In this document: positions 17,722-26,923 of the stretch, in pieces | Numbering within the stretch: position 1 is the first letter of the stretch | Layout of the letters: each line of letters begins with the position of its first letter | Assembly (NCBI RefSeq): GCF_030464885.1 | Contig: NZ_JALPRJ010000003.1 | Location: 142,468-206,467 of the forward strand | Length of the DNA stretch: 64,000 nt | Direction of reading: 5' to 3' | Source of the DNA: Caballeronia sp. SEWSISQ10-4 2 | GTDB taxonomy: Bacteria; Pseudomonadota; Gammaproteobacteria; Burkholderiales; Burkholderiaceae | The notes under the pieces: generated by a model | Database searches by the model: none | What the model was told of the DNA's origin: nothing | The model's input: the letters and a program-made list of their open reading frames with translations, nothing else | Program-made: the position numbers and the translations under genes

Positions 17722-18909
17722 TCAAAAGGTATGCCGCAGGACAGCACGGACAACAAATTGATGATTGTTTGATGAGTCGCCCAGATTCACGACATCGGCA
17801 ACCGCAGGGGCGCCAGTCGATGACGTCCCCGACGCACGCTGCCAGGCGGCTTCGACGTAGACATCTGTGCGCTTAGACAACAACCGGTCGGCCAGGAAAG
17901 TGACTTGATGGTAGTGCTGACTCCCGACGGTTTGTCCGTTCGTGGCGGTAACGCCTTTGCCTGTCAGATAGTCATAGCCCACAGTAAAGAACATGAAAGA
18001 GCTGAAAGTATATATCGCTCCGAAATCAACATTGTCAAAACGGGCCGTCCCGCCCGAAAGCGTCCCACCAAGGTTCGCATACTGAATGTTCGAGAAAGAC
18101 GTTACAAGGTTTACGGGACCGACTGCATAAGTTGCGCGGACGATCGCTACCTGATAAGCCGTCGCGCTTGCGTAACCTTCATTGAGTGAATTTGCGAGCT
18201 GAGAAGCCCCGTTCGAATTATCCGTAAACAAACCCGAACCCGCTGTAGAGGAAGTAGGTTTTTTGAAATATTCGAATGCGGTGCCGATCGATAATGGTCC
18301 GACCAAATACTTTGCCCCTACGGAATATCCGCTGTTCGCTGTGGTATTTCCTGGAACACCACCAACGCTGTATTCAGCACCGAACGAGAATCCGCTGTAG
18401 TCCGGGCTCATATAGCGTATTGCGTTGTTCACACGAACAGAATCGGCCGTGTTGGCCAGGTCGCCTGGTGGGGCGAACAGAGAGGTGCCAATCGCCCCGC
18501 TATTCCTCAATAGTGCGACGAAGTAAAACACCATGTCGTATTGCCGCCCAAATGTAAGGCTGCCATGCTGGTCGCTGTTCAGTCCAACGAATATCTGGCG
18601 GCCGAATGCGGTACCTCCCTGAGCAAACGCTCCATTGTTCAGATTGATCCCTGACTCGAGCGTAAAGATTGTGTGCAACCCTGCACCAAGATCCTCGTCA
18701 CCTTTCATTCCCCAGCGGCTGCCGGTGAGGCCACTCGTTGAGTCAAGGAAGATTTTTTTTCCGCCGCTAGGACCGCCCGTGTTGCTCTGAAAGACGATCC
18801 CTTCATCGATTAGCCCATACAACGTGACCATACTTTGAGCATGTGTGACCGTAGAAAACGTGCCAAGAGCTGCGCAGCACGTAATTGCTACTTTTCCTTT
18901 AGTATTCAT
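17722..18909 (-). CDS. Outer-membrane porin (Gram-negative porin family), second
   Basis: 395-aa porin. Signal peptide MNTKGKVAITCCAALGTFS ending THA, mature QSMVTLYGLIDEGIVFQ, GMKGDEDLGAGLHTIFTLESG as the conserved beta-hairpin region, and a terminal R-H-T-F. It is longer than the first porin through loops rich in Ser/Thr/Gly (around residues 190-215 and 330-345), which suggests different pore selectivity. ATG 18909 has AGGAGATC upstream. It is monocistronic, with more than 900 bases free on either side, and transcribed toward the first porin. Confidence 0.9.
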   Translation of the reverse strand: MNTKGKVAITCCAALGTFSTVTHAQSMVTLYGLIDEGIVFQSNTGGPSGGKKIFLDSTSGLTGSRWGMKGDEDLGAGLHTIFTLESGINLNNGAFAQGGTAFGRQIFVGLNSDQHGSLTFGRQYDMVFYFVALLRNSGAIGTSLFAPPGDLANTADSVRVNNAIRYMSPDYSGFSFGAEYSVGGVPGNTTANSGYSVGAKYLVGPLSIGTAFEYFKKPTSSTAGSGLFTDNSNGASQLANSLNEGYASATAYQVAIVRATYAVGPVNLVTSFSNIQYANLGGTLSGGTARFDNVDFGAIYTFSSFMFFTVGYDYLTGKGVTATNGQTVGSQHYHQVTFLADRLLSKRTDVYVEAAWQRASGTSSTGAPAVADVVNLGDSSNNHQFVVRAVLRHTF

Positions 18910-19949
18910 ACATAGATCTCCTAATTGATTTGTTGTGTTAAACTCGATGCGTAGCGCAGTTTTGAAAGCATTGCATGAGTTAAATTCAGATCCACCGCCG
19001 TTTAGATCAGGTCAACGGACACTTCCGTCTAGCGGTAGATTAGCGAAGTTGCCAATAGGGATGACTCGCTGTTCATCTCGAATTCTGATAATTATTGATT
19101 AGCAGGCCATATAAAAATGGCGGCCCATTGGGTAGATACGACGCCGGCCAGCGCACCAACAGCGCTGAAGTTTGTCAAGGTCTTTGTCGTTTGCTGTCTC
19201 CTCTCGTTGTCAAAAAAATAAAATGTAGTTAGGGTGTCCCTCTTGGACCGCCATCGCCAAATACGAATTGCACCTAGCGAAGGAATGTTCCGTGTGCCCG
19301 GTCCGGTGCACGTACAAAATCAATCTGTCCCATTGAGCTCAGCGTCGTCGCGTTTTATGACACCAGCACTCAGCACGAGCTTTTCCTCATTTTTCTTGAT
19401 GTTTCGACACGATTATCAGGGGTCTCCTTTGTTCTCCGCGCACAGAGTGACCATTGGAAAAACCTGACCAAACCCATTAACTTGCGGGAAACCGTCGTCT
19501 ATCCAAAAAATTCGGTCTCGCCGCCATCTCCATGCCAGATTTCTACCGGCACTCTGTGCTCTGTGCATGGAGAACCAGTGGTCCCGCGGCACGGATCGTG
19601 TCTGCGAACACTCAATCAAGCATCGATTTTTGGTTGATGTGACACGTTCACGCCCGCACCACTGGCGTCCGTCTCAGCACCGATGCCATTGGAGGCGCCT
19701 CGATTACAACAACGTAAAGCACATTTTCGAAGCAACGGTTCGAACCGGGGCTGTTGACTGACTACTGCAATGGCCTGTCGATCATGGCAGCCTCAATGCG
19801 TGCTCTCATACAGATGAAGCGGTGAATATTGTGGACGCCGAGATGTTTCGGTTTGTGTCGAAAACGCTCTACGTTGCAGAGCGATTGCGCACGACGACGG
19901 ATTGCTTCTCAGCGCCACGATAGTGTGTGAATGAGAGCGCGCATACAAT
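18910..19949. other. 1-kb intergenic region, no gene recognised
   Basis: It contains the porin promoter (18910-19100, AT-rich). Several 60-80-codon frames occur on both strands, none with a credible start or recognisable motif. Similar strings near 19437 (CGCACAGAGTG) and 19550 (ACTCTGTGCTCTGTGC) form a loose inverted repeat, perhaps a mobile-element scar. Confidence 0.4.
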
Positions 19950-20864
19950 TCAGTCCGTCCTTTCTGTCCCTTTTTGCCAGTGTCGCATCGGCACGCCGGC
20001 GACAGGTGACCGAAACGTAGCAATTCGGCTCATTTTCAGGGAGCCGACATAGACCGTCTGCAAGTCATCTCCGCCGAACGTCACACTGGTAGGAAAATCG
20101 ATCGTCGTGCCGGCTGGATCGTCGAACACCGTCAGCGCCGTACCGTCCGGTTTCAGCACGACGATTTGGTTGCGCGTGACCTCCGTCACCCAAAGATTGC
20201 CATCGACATCGAACGCAATTCCGTCCACCATCGCACCTTCGAAGAACGGCATCGGACCAAATTTCTCCCTTTCGTCCAGCGAACCATCAGCGGCGACACG
20301 GAAGCGCGTGATGCCACCGGCCGTCGTCTCGGCCACGTACAGGAATTCCCCGCGGGAGTCGATTCGTATCTCGTTGGTAAATCGGAGCCCATCGGCAACG
20401 CGACGCGTTCCCTGCTCATCAATCAACAAGATGTAGCCGTCAGGTATCACCGAGACGAGCGCGTCGGAACGGGGCTCTGTCACAGTCGAGACCGCCACCC
20501 AAAGCCGATCCTTTTCGTCCAGGTAAACGAAGTTAACTGCGCCGAGCCGCTTGCCATCCAAGCTGTCTAGAATGATTTTCTTATCCCCACTGCGGTCGAT
20601 TTGGTATATGTTTCCCGCGCCGATATCGGCCACGACGAAATCGCCCCGAGCGGTCATCGCAATACCATTCGGCACCCCTTCGTTCGGGCCGATTAATCGT
20701 TGGATACCGCTTTGCGCCTCGATGTGGGTTATCGAGCCGCGGTTGTCGGCGATCCACAGTGTACCGTCGCGTTCGGCGATAATGCATTCGGGCCGGCTCA
20801 GGTCGTGACCGATATATGTGATCTGGGTGGGGTCCACCACGAAACCGTCAATTCGATTCATCAT
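19950..20864 (-). CDS. SMP-30/gluconolactonase-family hydrolase
   Basis: 304-aa six-bladed beta-propeller of the SMP-30/regucalcin family, metal-dependent lactonases in the best-known cases. Blade repeats are visible: PECIIAERDGTLWIADNRG, GVPNGIAMTARGDFVVADIG, TNEIRIDSRGEFLYVAETT, VDGIAFDVDGNLWVTEV. Metal ligands expected in the family (an early Glu, a mid Asn, a late Asp) have candidates at PECI, TNEI and VDGI. Two tandem ATG codons at 20864 and 20861 follow GAGGAAC. Downstream of an MHS transporter on the same strand (44-base gap), so probably co-transcribed. Next to an FMO and SDRs, a lactone ring-opening role is attractive but inferred. Confidence 0.85.
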   Translation of the reverse strand: MMNRIDGFVVDPTQITYIGHDLSRPECIIAERDGTLWIADNRGSITHIEAQSGIQRLIGPNEGVPNGIAMTARGDFVVADIGAGNIYQIDRSGDKKIILDSLDGKRLGAVNFVYLDEKDRLWVAVSTVTEPRSDALVSVIPDGYILLIDEQGTRRVADGLRFTNEIRIDSRGEFLYVAETTAGGITRFRVAADGSLDEREKFGPMPFFEGAMVDGIAFDVDGNLWVTEVTRNQIVVLKPDGTALTVFDDPAGTTIDFPTSVTFGGDDLQTVYVGSLKMSRIATFRSPVAGVPMRHWQKGTERTD

Positions 20865-20907
20865 AGTTCCTCTGATTAGGTGTTTTTCGGGATGACGAAA
20901 CGAAGTG

Positions 20908-22233
20908 TTACGTCGCGTTCCGGCTTTCAGACGCCAGGCGCTGCGAAGTGGCGATATCCACCTCCGTTGGCAGCATCAGATGAGCGCACAGCGACCCGAG
21001 CAACCCAGCTGCGCCCACGTAGACAGCTACGGGCGTCAGATTCCCATAGTGCTGAGTCAATTTGGTCGCGACAATTGGCACAATGCCACCACCGATCGCC
21101 GCCCCGATCTGGAGACCCAATGAAAGTCCCGAGTAGCGTATTTCTGCGGGGAATTGTGCGCTGTAGAGAGCCGCTTCCGGCGCATACATAAGTGGATGCA
21201 GAAGTCCAAGCGCAATCGAGATCGCAAGCGTCAGATAGAGCGGCGTTCGCAGCTCCGCCAGTGCCATGACAGCCCAAATGGACACAGCGATGGCTACGCC
21301 ACCGAACCTTGAGATGTTGCGCGCGCCGATCGTCGAACAAAGCCAACCGGCAGCTAGCATGCCCACGAGTTGACATGCTGCTCCGATCATCAACGCCTGG
21401 AGCGTATCACTCTTGCTGAAGCCGAGCTGTGGCCCATAGGCAATCAGAAACACAGACGCCACGTAGTAGATCGTGACTTCGCCGACCTTATGACCGATGC
21501 TCAGTAACAGAAGCTTCCAATGTTCGCGCAGAACGTCGAGCGACGGAATTCTTGAGGTCTTGTTTCGCTCTTGAACGATAACAAAATCGGGCGTCTCCGG
21601 TATCGACTGCCGGATATAGTACCCACCGACGACTAGCAGCACGCTCGCGACAAACGGCAGACGCCAACCCCAAGCAAGAAAGTCGCTCTCCGGCAGCCGC
21701 GTGACGATCGCGAACGACACGGCCGACATTAACAGTCCCACAGGTGACCCCGCGAGCGGCAAAGCGCCGAGAAAGCCCTTCAGCTTCGGAGGCGCGTGCT
21801 CGACTGCGAGCAGGATCGCCCCACCAAATTCCCCGCCGAAAGCAAGACCCTGGAGCAAGCGCAGCAATACGAGGAGTATCGGCGCCCAAGTGCCAATCGA
21901 TGCATAGCTCGGTACGAGACCGATCAGGCCAGTGGACAGGCCCATCATGATCAGGGTGACTGACAGCATGGTCTTGCGGCCAATTCGGTCTCCGTAGTGC
22001 CCGAAGATAAGCCCACCGAGAGGGCGTGCGAGCAGTCCGCTCGCAAACGTGCCAAAGGATGCAATCGTCGCCGTCGCGGGATCGAGATTCGCGAAAAATA
22101 CCTTGCCGAATACGAGCGCCGACGCCGTGCCATACGCAATAAAGTCGAAACCTTCGATCGCGGAACCTGCCACCGCTGCCGTGCACACACGCCACAGCGA
22201 CGGCTTCTCAAACTCTTTTAATTGTGTATCCAT
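20908..22233 (-). CDS. MFS transporter, MHS family, second
   Basis: 441-aa inner-membrane symporter with 12 hydrophobic segments. Motifs: AIEGFDFIAYGTASALVFG in TM1, GHYGDRIGRKTMLSVTL in loop 2-3, RLLQGLAFGGEFGGAIL in TM4-5. The central loop is charged (FVIVQERNKTSRIPS). ATG 22233 has AAGGAGACG at ideal spacing. It leads the unit with the SMP-30 gene and probably imports the substrate or lactone handled by this cluster. It is only a distant relative of the transporter at 9510. Confidence 0.88.
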   Translation of the reverse strand: MDTQLKEFEKPSLWRVCTAAVAGSAIEGFDFIAYGTASALVFGKVFFANLDPATATIASFGTFASGLLARPLGGLIFGHYGDRIGRKTMLSVTLIMMGLSTGLIGLVPSYASIGTWAPILLVLLRLLQGLAFGGEFGGAILLAVEHAPPKLKGFLGALPLAGSPVGLLMSAVSFAIVTRLPESDFLAWGWRLPFVASVLLVVGGYYIRQSIPETPDFVIVQERNKTSRIPSLDVLREHWKLLLLSIGHKVGEVTIYYVASVFLIAYGPQLGFSKSDTLQALMIGAACQLVGMLAAGWLCSTIGARNISRFGGVAIAVSIWAVMALAELRTPLYLTLAISIALGLLHPLMYAPEAALYSAQFPAEIRYSGLSLGLQIGAAIGGGIVPIVATKLTQHYGNLTPVAVYVGAAGLLGSLCAHLMLPTEVDIATSQRLASESRNAT

Positions 22234-22602
22234 CTACGTCTCCTTAGATTGGGGTTCGCTGGCGTCAACCAAGAAACTTCAGTTTGTTCCTGCGTTTTAT
22301 ACGCGTGCGCGCTCAAGCCGCTACGCGCCATTTTCGGTGGCGCGTCTCCATTCTCCAGTGCTTCTATGCCAGACTTCAGTAGCTTCCTATTTCATTTGCA
22401 TAACTAACTTCCCGTTGAGATGATGTAGGCGTCGACATGTGTAAAGCCCGCTGCCGTGCGCGTGTTCGAAGCGCGGATTAGGCACCCGCCGCTACCTCAA
22501 CGTGCGCCCCTCTTCAACGCTGGTGGATGTCTCGAGTACGGTAATCGGTCTGCCCTTCCGTGAACGCAGCTGCCTCCGCTGTCCACTTCGGCAGCGGTCA
22601 AG
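22234..22602. other. Intergenic, probable promoter of the transporter/SMP-30 unit
   Basis: About 370 bases between the transporter start and the end of the FAH gene. No gene; a promoter is expected here, but I see no clear palindrome or terminator. Confidence 0.35.
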
Positions 22603-23472
22603 TCAAGCTGCCACCACACGATTCTGGAGCGTTCCGATGCCCGCTACGTCCATTCGAATCCGGTCACCGGGCTTGAGCCACAGTGGCGGGTCGCGGAACA
22701 TGGCAACGCCCGCCGGCGTGCCCGTCGCGATGACATCACCCGGCTCCAACGTGATGTATTGGCTCAGATACTCGATCAGTACTGGAATCGGAAAGATCAT
22801 CTGACCGGAGTGACCACGCTGTACGAGTTCGTCGTTTACGCGGCATTCGAGCACGATGTTGTCCAGAGAGCCGACTTCGTCAAGCGTAACGAGCCATGGT
22901 CCCATCGGGCAGAACGTGTCGAGACTCTTTGCTAGGCTCGTCGAACCGGACTTCGGCATCATTTGAATCGATCGTTCACTGACGTCGTTGACGATTGTGA
23001 GGCCAGCGATATGACGAGCTGCCTCGCTGCGGGGCACATTACGCGCGGCCTTGCCGATCACCACTGCGATCTCGACTTCGTAATCGAGTTGACGGATCGC
23101 GGGCGTGTGGCGAATCTCGTCACGATGTCCAATCACCGATCCTGGCCACTTGAAGAAGATCTTCGGTACGTCGGGTGTTTCAACGGCCATTTCGCTCGCG
23201 TGGTCAACATAATTTCGCCCCACGCCTATGATCTTGCCAGGCCGTTCGACAGGCGCAAGCAAGCGCACCTGTTCGATCGGCAAGGTCGGTTCGCCAGTGC
23301 GGCCCCAACCAGCGGTTTCGGGTAAGGCCTGACTGGCCAATGCAGCAAGCAGTGCGGTAACCGGATCAGTCGCAGCCGGGCTTTGCTTGCTGGGTGTGAT
23401 GGCGACGATCCGGTCGTTGTCGACAATGCCGAATCCGATACGGTTGGCATGCAGGTAACGTGCGATCTTCAT
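22603..23472 (-). CDS. Fumarylacetoacetate hydrolase (FAH)-family protein
   Basis: 289-aa enzyme of the FAH superfamily, which hydrolyses or decarboxylates beta-keto or acylpyruvate-type acids with Mg2+. The core begins IIGVGRNYVDHASE; acidic metal ligands lie in DYEVEIAVVIGKAARNV; then VSERSIQM, GTPAGVAMFRDPPLWLKPGD and a C-terminal I-G-T-L-Q-N-R. Length fits the short FAH/homoprotocatechuate isomerase type. Start ATG 23472 has a weak GAGACGACC leader. It is 24 bases downstream of the SDR at 23497, so the FMO-SDR-FAH genes probably form one transcript. Confidence 0.87.
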   Translation of the reverse strand: MKIARYLHANRIGFGIVDNDRIVAITPSKQSPAATDPVTALLAALASQALPETAGWGRTGEPTLPIEQVRLLAPVERPGKIIGVGRNYVDHASEMAVETPDVPKIFFKWPGSVIGHRDEIRHTPAIRQLDYEVEIAVVIGKAARNVPRSEAARHIAGLTIVNDVSERSIQMMPKSGSTSLAKSLDTFCPMGPWLVTLDEVGSLDNIVLECRVNDELVQRGHSGQMIFPIPVLIEYLSQYITLEPGDVIATGTPAGVAMFRDPPLWLKPGDRIRMDVAGIGTLQNRVVAA

Positions 23473-23496
23473 GGTCGTCTCAGGGTTAGTTGGTTT

Positions 23497-24249
23497 TCAT
23501 GCAGACGCCGGAATAAAAGCACCGCGCGTTCCGCCGTCTACGGGAAGCACCGTACCCGTCACGTAGTTCGACTGCTCACCTAGATAAAACTCGATCACCG
23601 CGGCCACGTCGTCGGGTGTCGCGACCCGGCCGAGCGGCGATGTGCCTGACGGCCGGTATCGGCCCGTGCGGGTAGGATCGCTCATCGCCTGAATCATCGG
23701 GGTGTCGACCGTGCCTGGCGCCACAGCGTTGACAAGGATCCCCTCGCCGCCGACTTCGGCCGCAAGCACGCCTGTCAACGTGTGCAACGCTGCCTTTTGC
23801 GCCCCATACGCCCCGTTTCCCACTTTCGGTCGAATCCCCGAAATCGACCCGACGAACACTATGCGGCGTGGCGCGTCGCTTCGTTGCGCACGCATCGACT
23901 GGATCGCAGCACGCGCACAGAGCCACGCGCCGCGGGTGTTCACCGTGTACAGCGCGTCGAAGTCGGCGGGTTGCATGTCAGCAAGAGCGCCAATTCGCAA
24001 CACGCCAGCTGAACAGACCAGCGCGTCCGGCGCGCCGAAACGATCGGTGATCTGTGCGAACGCCGAATCGATCGACGCACTGTCCGCGACATCGCAATGC
24101 AACGCGTACAAACGCTCATTGCGCGTTGTCATGCGCGCGTCGAACGCGACGTCGAGCATGACGACAGTCCACTGCGCGTCAAACAAACGTTGCGCGGCAG
24201 CCTGGCCAATGCCTGATGCCGCTCCGGTGATGACAACGATTCTGTTCAT
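23497..24249 (-). CDS. Short-chain dehydrogenase/reductase (SDR)
   Basis: 250-aa classical SDR, NAD(P)-dependent alcohol/ketone interconversion in the cytoplasm. TGAASGIG cofactor loop near residue 8, CSAG in place of NNAG, catalytic Ser in VGSISG, YGAQK as the Tyr-x-x-x-Lys, and DGG near the end. ATG 24249 with GGAGC upstream; the frame remains open further upstream, overlapping the FMO gene, but that extension is low-complexity. It lies between the FMO and FAH genes and likely oxidises a hydroxyl made or needed by the FMO. Confidence 0.87.
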   Translation of the reverse strand: MNRIVVITGAASGIGQAAAQRLFDAQWTVVMLDVAFDARMTTRNERLYALHCDVADSASIDSAFAQITDRFGAPDALVCSAGVLRIGALADMQPADFDALYTVNTRGAWLCARAAIQSMRAQRSDAPRRIVFVGSISGIRPKVGNGAYGAQKAALHTLTGVLAAEVGGEGILVNAVAPGTVDTPMIQAMSDPTRTGRYRPSGTSPLGRVATPDDVAAVIEFYLGEQSNYVTGTVLPVDGGTRGAFIPASA

Positions 24250-24322
24250 ATACTGAGCTCCATCAAAAACTGAATGACAATATGAGCCGGCGCGTCCCGC
24301 AGATGCGGGCCAAACTGCGCTC

Positions 24323-25774
24323 TCACGGCTGCTGTGGGTCGCTGATGCGATTGCTCGAGAGCGCATCCTCACGAAGCAGCGCACCCGCCACCCCGCTCAC
24401 ATGACGGCGAGAAACGCGGCGCGCACGATGCTCCGCAACCTTGAGTGCCTTGCGCATTTCCCGGAAGTAAATGAGGTGGGGTTCCTCGATGGTGTGACGC
24501 AGCGAAGCTTTGTAATACCGCTTGATGAATTCCTTCTTCGCCTCGATAGCGGTATACATCTCTTTGGCCGTAGGTAGCGCAGCGCGACCCAATTCGAACG
24601 GCAGAATCCAGCGCATCTGGTGCTCAAAGGCATTGGGAAGCGACGTCGTCGTATTGAGCATTCCAATGAAGTACAGACCATCCCAGCCTGGAGGCACGAT
24701 TCGCTGGTAAAGGTCAACTGCGTTGTCCTTGATCGGGACGATCGAATCGGAGATAAAAGGCAGTTCAATCTGATAGCCGGTGGCAGCGATCAGTACGTCG
24801 AACTCTTCACTAGATCCGTCGACAAAGTGGATGCGTTTGCCTTCAATCCGATCAATGCCCTGTTTGACGGTGATCCGGTCGTAGACGATGTGCTGGACCA
24901 GGACTGCACTGCTAGTAGTGTGAGCACGCTGGGAAAGCGCCTTGAAGCCGAGATCGGTCATACGCCCGTGGAACAGTCGGACCAGTGTCGACGTGATGCG
25001 ATTGCGCAGCCAACCGGGAACCCACTTGTGTTCAAGCTTGATGGTAAAGTCGGTGAAGGGACGGCCGAAAATCAGTTTCGGTACGATCATCACGCCGGAA
25101 CGCGCGACCATAATGGTGCGTTGGGCGTTGACACAGACGTCGCTGGCGATATCGCAGGCGCTGTTGCCGACGCCGACAACGCACACGCGCTTGCCGACGA
25201 ATGGCTCCGGTTCTCGATAGTAATGCGAATGAATATATTCGCCAGCGAATTTGTCGCGAAATTGTTCGACGTGCATCGGCAGCGACAAATGACCGCTGGC
25301 TACCATGACGCGGTCAAACGTCAGGACTTCCCCGTGCGCTGTCTCGACTTCCCAGAGCGGGGCTTCGGCCCGATAGCATTTGGCCGGCCGGACATCGAGG
25401 ACCTCGGTATTGAAACGGATGCGTCGCGTCAGATCGAAGCGGTTCGCATAGTCCACGAGATACTGGTGCATGTCCCTGTGATCGGGAAACATCTGTACGC
25501 CGTCACGGAAAGGGACATCGCTAAACTTGGTGAGATTTCGGGCCGAATTGATGTGGAGGGTCCGATACGCGGAAGACCGGTTATTGTCGTTTCCATAACA
25601 CCAAACGCCGCCGATCTGACTGCCGATTTCGAAAATCGTGACATCCTGGAAGCCGGCCTGGATCAAATATTTGGCGCAGCAAAGGCCCGCTGCGCCCGCG
25701 CCGATCACGGCGAATCGCCGGGTCTTTGCATCGAGCGCCGGCGCTGATGCGGGTGTTCGATTCTGATATTTCAT
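24323..25774 (-). CDS. Flavin-containing monooxygenase (FMO/BVMO superfamily)
   Basis: 483-aa class B flavoprotein monooxygenase using FAD, NADPH and O2. FAD fingerprint VIGAGAAGLCCAKYL near residue 24; NADPH fingerprint VVGVGNSACDIA; the FMO signature FAGEYIHSHYY with Tyr rather than Trp at the last position, which puts it with FMOs more than with classical type I Baeyer-Villiger enzymes; and ATGY in LIAATGYQIELP. ATG 25774 follows GGAAAGAG; another ATG five codons earlier has no site. Neighbouring SDRs, FAH and SMP-30 lactonase suggest oxygenation of a cyclic ketone or similar compound. Substrate is not predictable. Confidence 0.88.
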   Translation of the reverse strand: MKYQNRTPASAPALDAKTRRFAVIGAGAAGLCCAKYLIQAGFQDVTIFEIGSQIGGVWCYGNDNNRSSAYRTLHINSARNLTKFSDVPFRDGVQMFPDHRDMHQYLVDYANRFDLTRRIRFNTEVLDVRPAKCYRAEAPLWEVETAHGEVLTFDRVMVASGHLSLPMHVEQFRDKFAGEYIHSHYYREPEPFVGKRVCVVGVGNSACDIASDVCVNAQRTIMVARSGVMIVPKLIFGRPFTDFTIKLEHKWVPGWLRNRITSTLVRLFHGRMTDLGFKALSQRAHTTSSAVLVQHIVYDRITVKQGIDRIEGKRIHFVDGSSEEFDVLIAATGYQIELPFISDSIVPIKDNAVDLYQRIVPPGWDGLYFIGMLNTTTSLPNAFEHQMRWILPFELGRAALPTAKEMYTAIEAKKEFIKRYYKASLRHTIEEPHLIYFREMRKALKVAEHRARRVSRRHVSGVAGALLREDALSSNRISDPQQP

Positions 25775-25914
25775 TTTGACTCTTTCCATACGTGTCGTGA
25801 CATGATTGGATTCCGGATGATCCGACTAGGGGCGAAAGTACCCTTTTACATCCGGAGATTTGAAGCAACTCACTGACTCGGGAAAGGTATGCTTCACCAA
25901 CCACAGAGTTCGCG

Positions 25915-26781
25915 TCAGTCGTTGCCAGGCACCGACCCGCTGGCGTACGCCGGTGGCGCCGCCTTGCGGCGCGTCCGCTTTCCTGCCAGCACTGCGTTAC
26001 CCTCGCCAGCACTGCGTTTCCCTCCGAAGTTGTCCCATGAACTACTGACTAGCCAGCCGCAGTCCACCGGCAGGTTAATTCCGGTAATCGCTGAGGCGTT
26101 ATCCGACAGCAGAAACAAGCAAGCGTCCGCTACCTCGTTGGGCTCGACCATACGACCCATAGCCGAATTGGAGTACACGTTGGGGTCACGATCGCCAAGC
26201 TCGAGACGGCGCTCTACCCGTGCCGTGCGAGTGAATCCTGGTGATACGCAGTTGACGCGTACGCCATCTCCTCCCCACTCAGCGGCGAGACATGCAGTCA
26301 TCGAAATGATTGCCGCCTTTGCGGGTCCATATGAATACAGTGGCGACGAGCGCATGCCTGCCACCGATGAAATGTTGACGATGCTTCCGCCACCTCGCTT
26401 CGCCATCGCCGTGCCGAACGCCGCGCAACTGAGATAGGTCCCGCGCAGATGGGTCTGCTGCACCGCGTCCCAAATCTCGAGCGGCAACTCGTCTGGCGCA
26501 ACCGTCGGCTGTGAAATGCCCGCCGAGTTGATGACTCCATGCACCTGTCCAACCTCACCTTCAATGCGTGCTGCGAGCGTTCTCAATTCGTCAACCTGAA
26601 GCAGATCGAGCGGGTAGAACGCGCCGTTCAGTTCATCGGCGACCTTTTGTCCCGCCTCGGCTTCCCGATCGAGAATCACGACCCGCCAGCCCTGTGCGTG
26701 CGCAAGTCGTGCACACGCCTCACCGATGCCGTTGGCCGCACCGGTGATGGCTAACGTCCGTTGCTGTGAATTGCGTTCCAT
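25915..26781 (-). CDS. Short-chain dehydrogenase/reductase (SDR), extended C-terminus
   Basis: 288-aa SDR with TGAANGIG near residue 14, NSAG, Ser in NISSVAG, YGPAK active site, and CVSPGF. It is about 30 residues longer than usual; the extra C-terminus (after DNFGGK) is basic and encoded across a 20-base tandem duplication at 25985-26024, so the end may be mutated rather than functional. Strong RBS (AGGAGGAGG) before ATG 26781. It heads the FMO-SDR-FAH cluster, with a 140-base gap before the FMO. Likely a second alcohol dehydrogenase of the pathway. Confidence 0.83.
   Translation of the reverse strand: MERNSQQRTLAITGAANGIGEACARLAHAQGWRVVILDREAEAGQKVADELNGAFYPLDLLQVDELRTLAARIEGEVGQVHGVINSAGISQPTVAPDELPLEIWDAVQQTHLRGTYLSCAAFGTAMAKRGGGSIVNISSVAGMRSSPLYSYGPAKAAIISMTACLAAEWGGDGVRVNCVSPGFTRTARVERRLELGDRDPNVYSNSAMGRMVEPNEVADACLFLLSDNASAITGINLPVDCGWLVSSSWDNFGGKRSAGEGNAVLAGKRTRRKAAPPAYASGSVPGND
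25985..26024. repeat. 20-bp direct tandem duplication
   Basis: Two units of GCCAGCACTGCGTTWCCCTC differ at one base. Because 20 is not a multiple of three, the duplication changed the reading frame of the SDR C-terminus (25915-26781) when it arose. Confidence 0.8.
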
Positions 26782-26923
26782 CGCCTCCTCCTCAGTAGTG
26801 GTTTGCGCTCATCGACTCGACGTCCAAGCCGCGAGTCGCTTGTCATTTGCATAGTTATACGAATTATTAATACAACCTAATTTTGCATTTCATCGCGAAG
26901 CGATGTGCGGTCTAACTGACTTG

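Noticed and set aside
24620..25747. 375-codon open frame antisense to the flavin monooxygenase
   Set aside because: It is a mirror of the FMO coding pattern in GC-rich DNA, has no recognisable domain and no RBS; the FMO motifs on the other strand are decisive.
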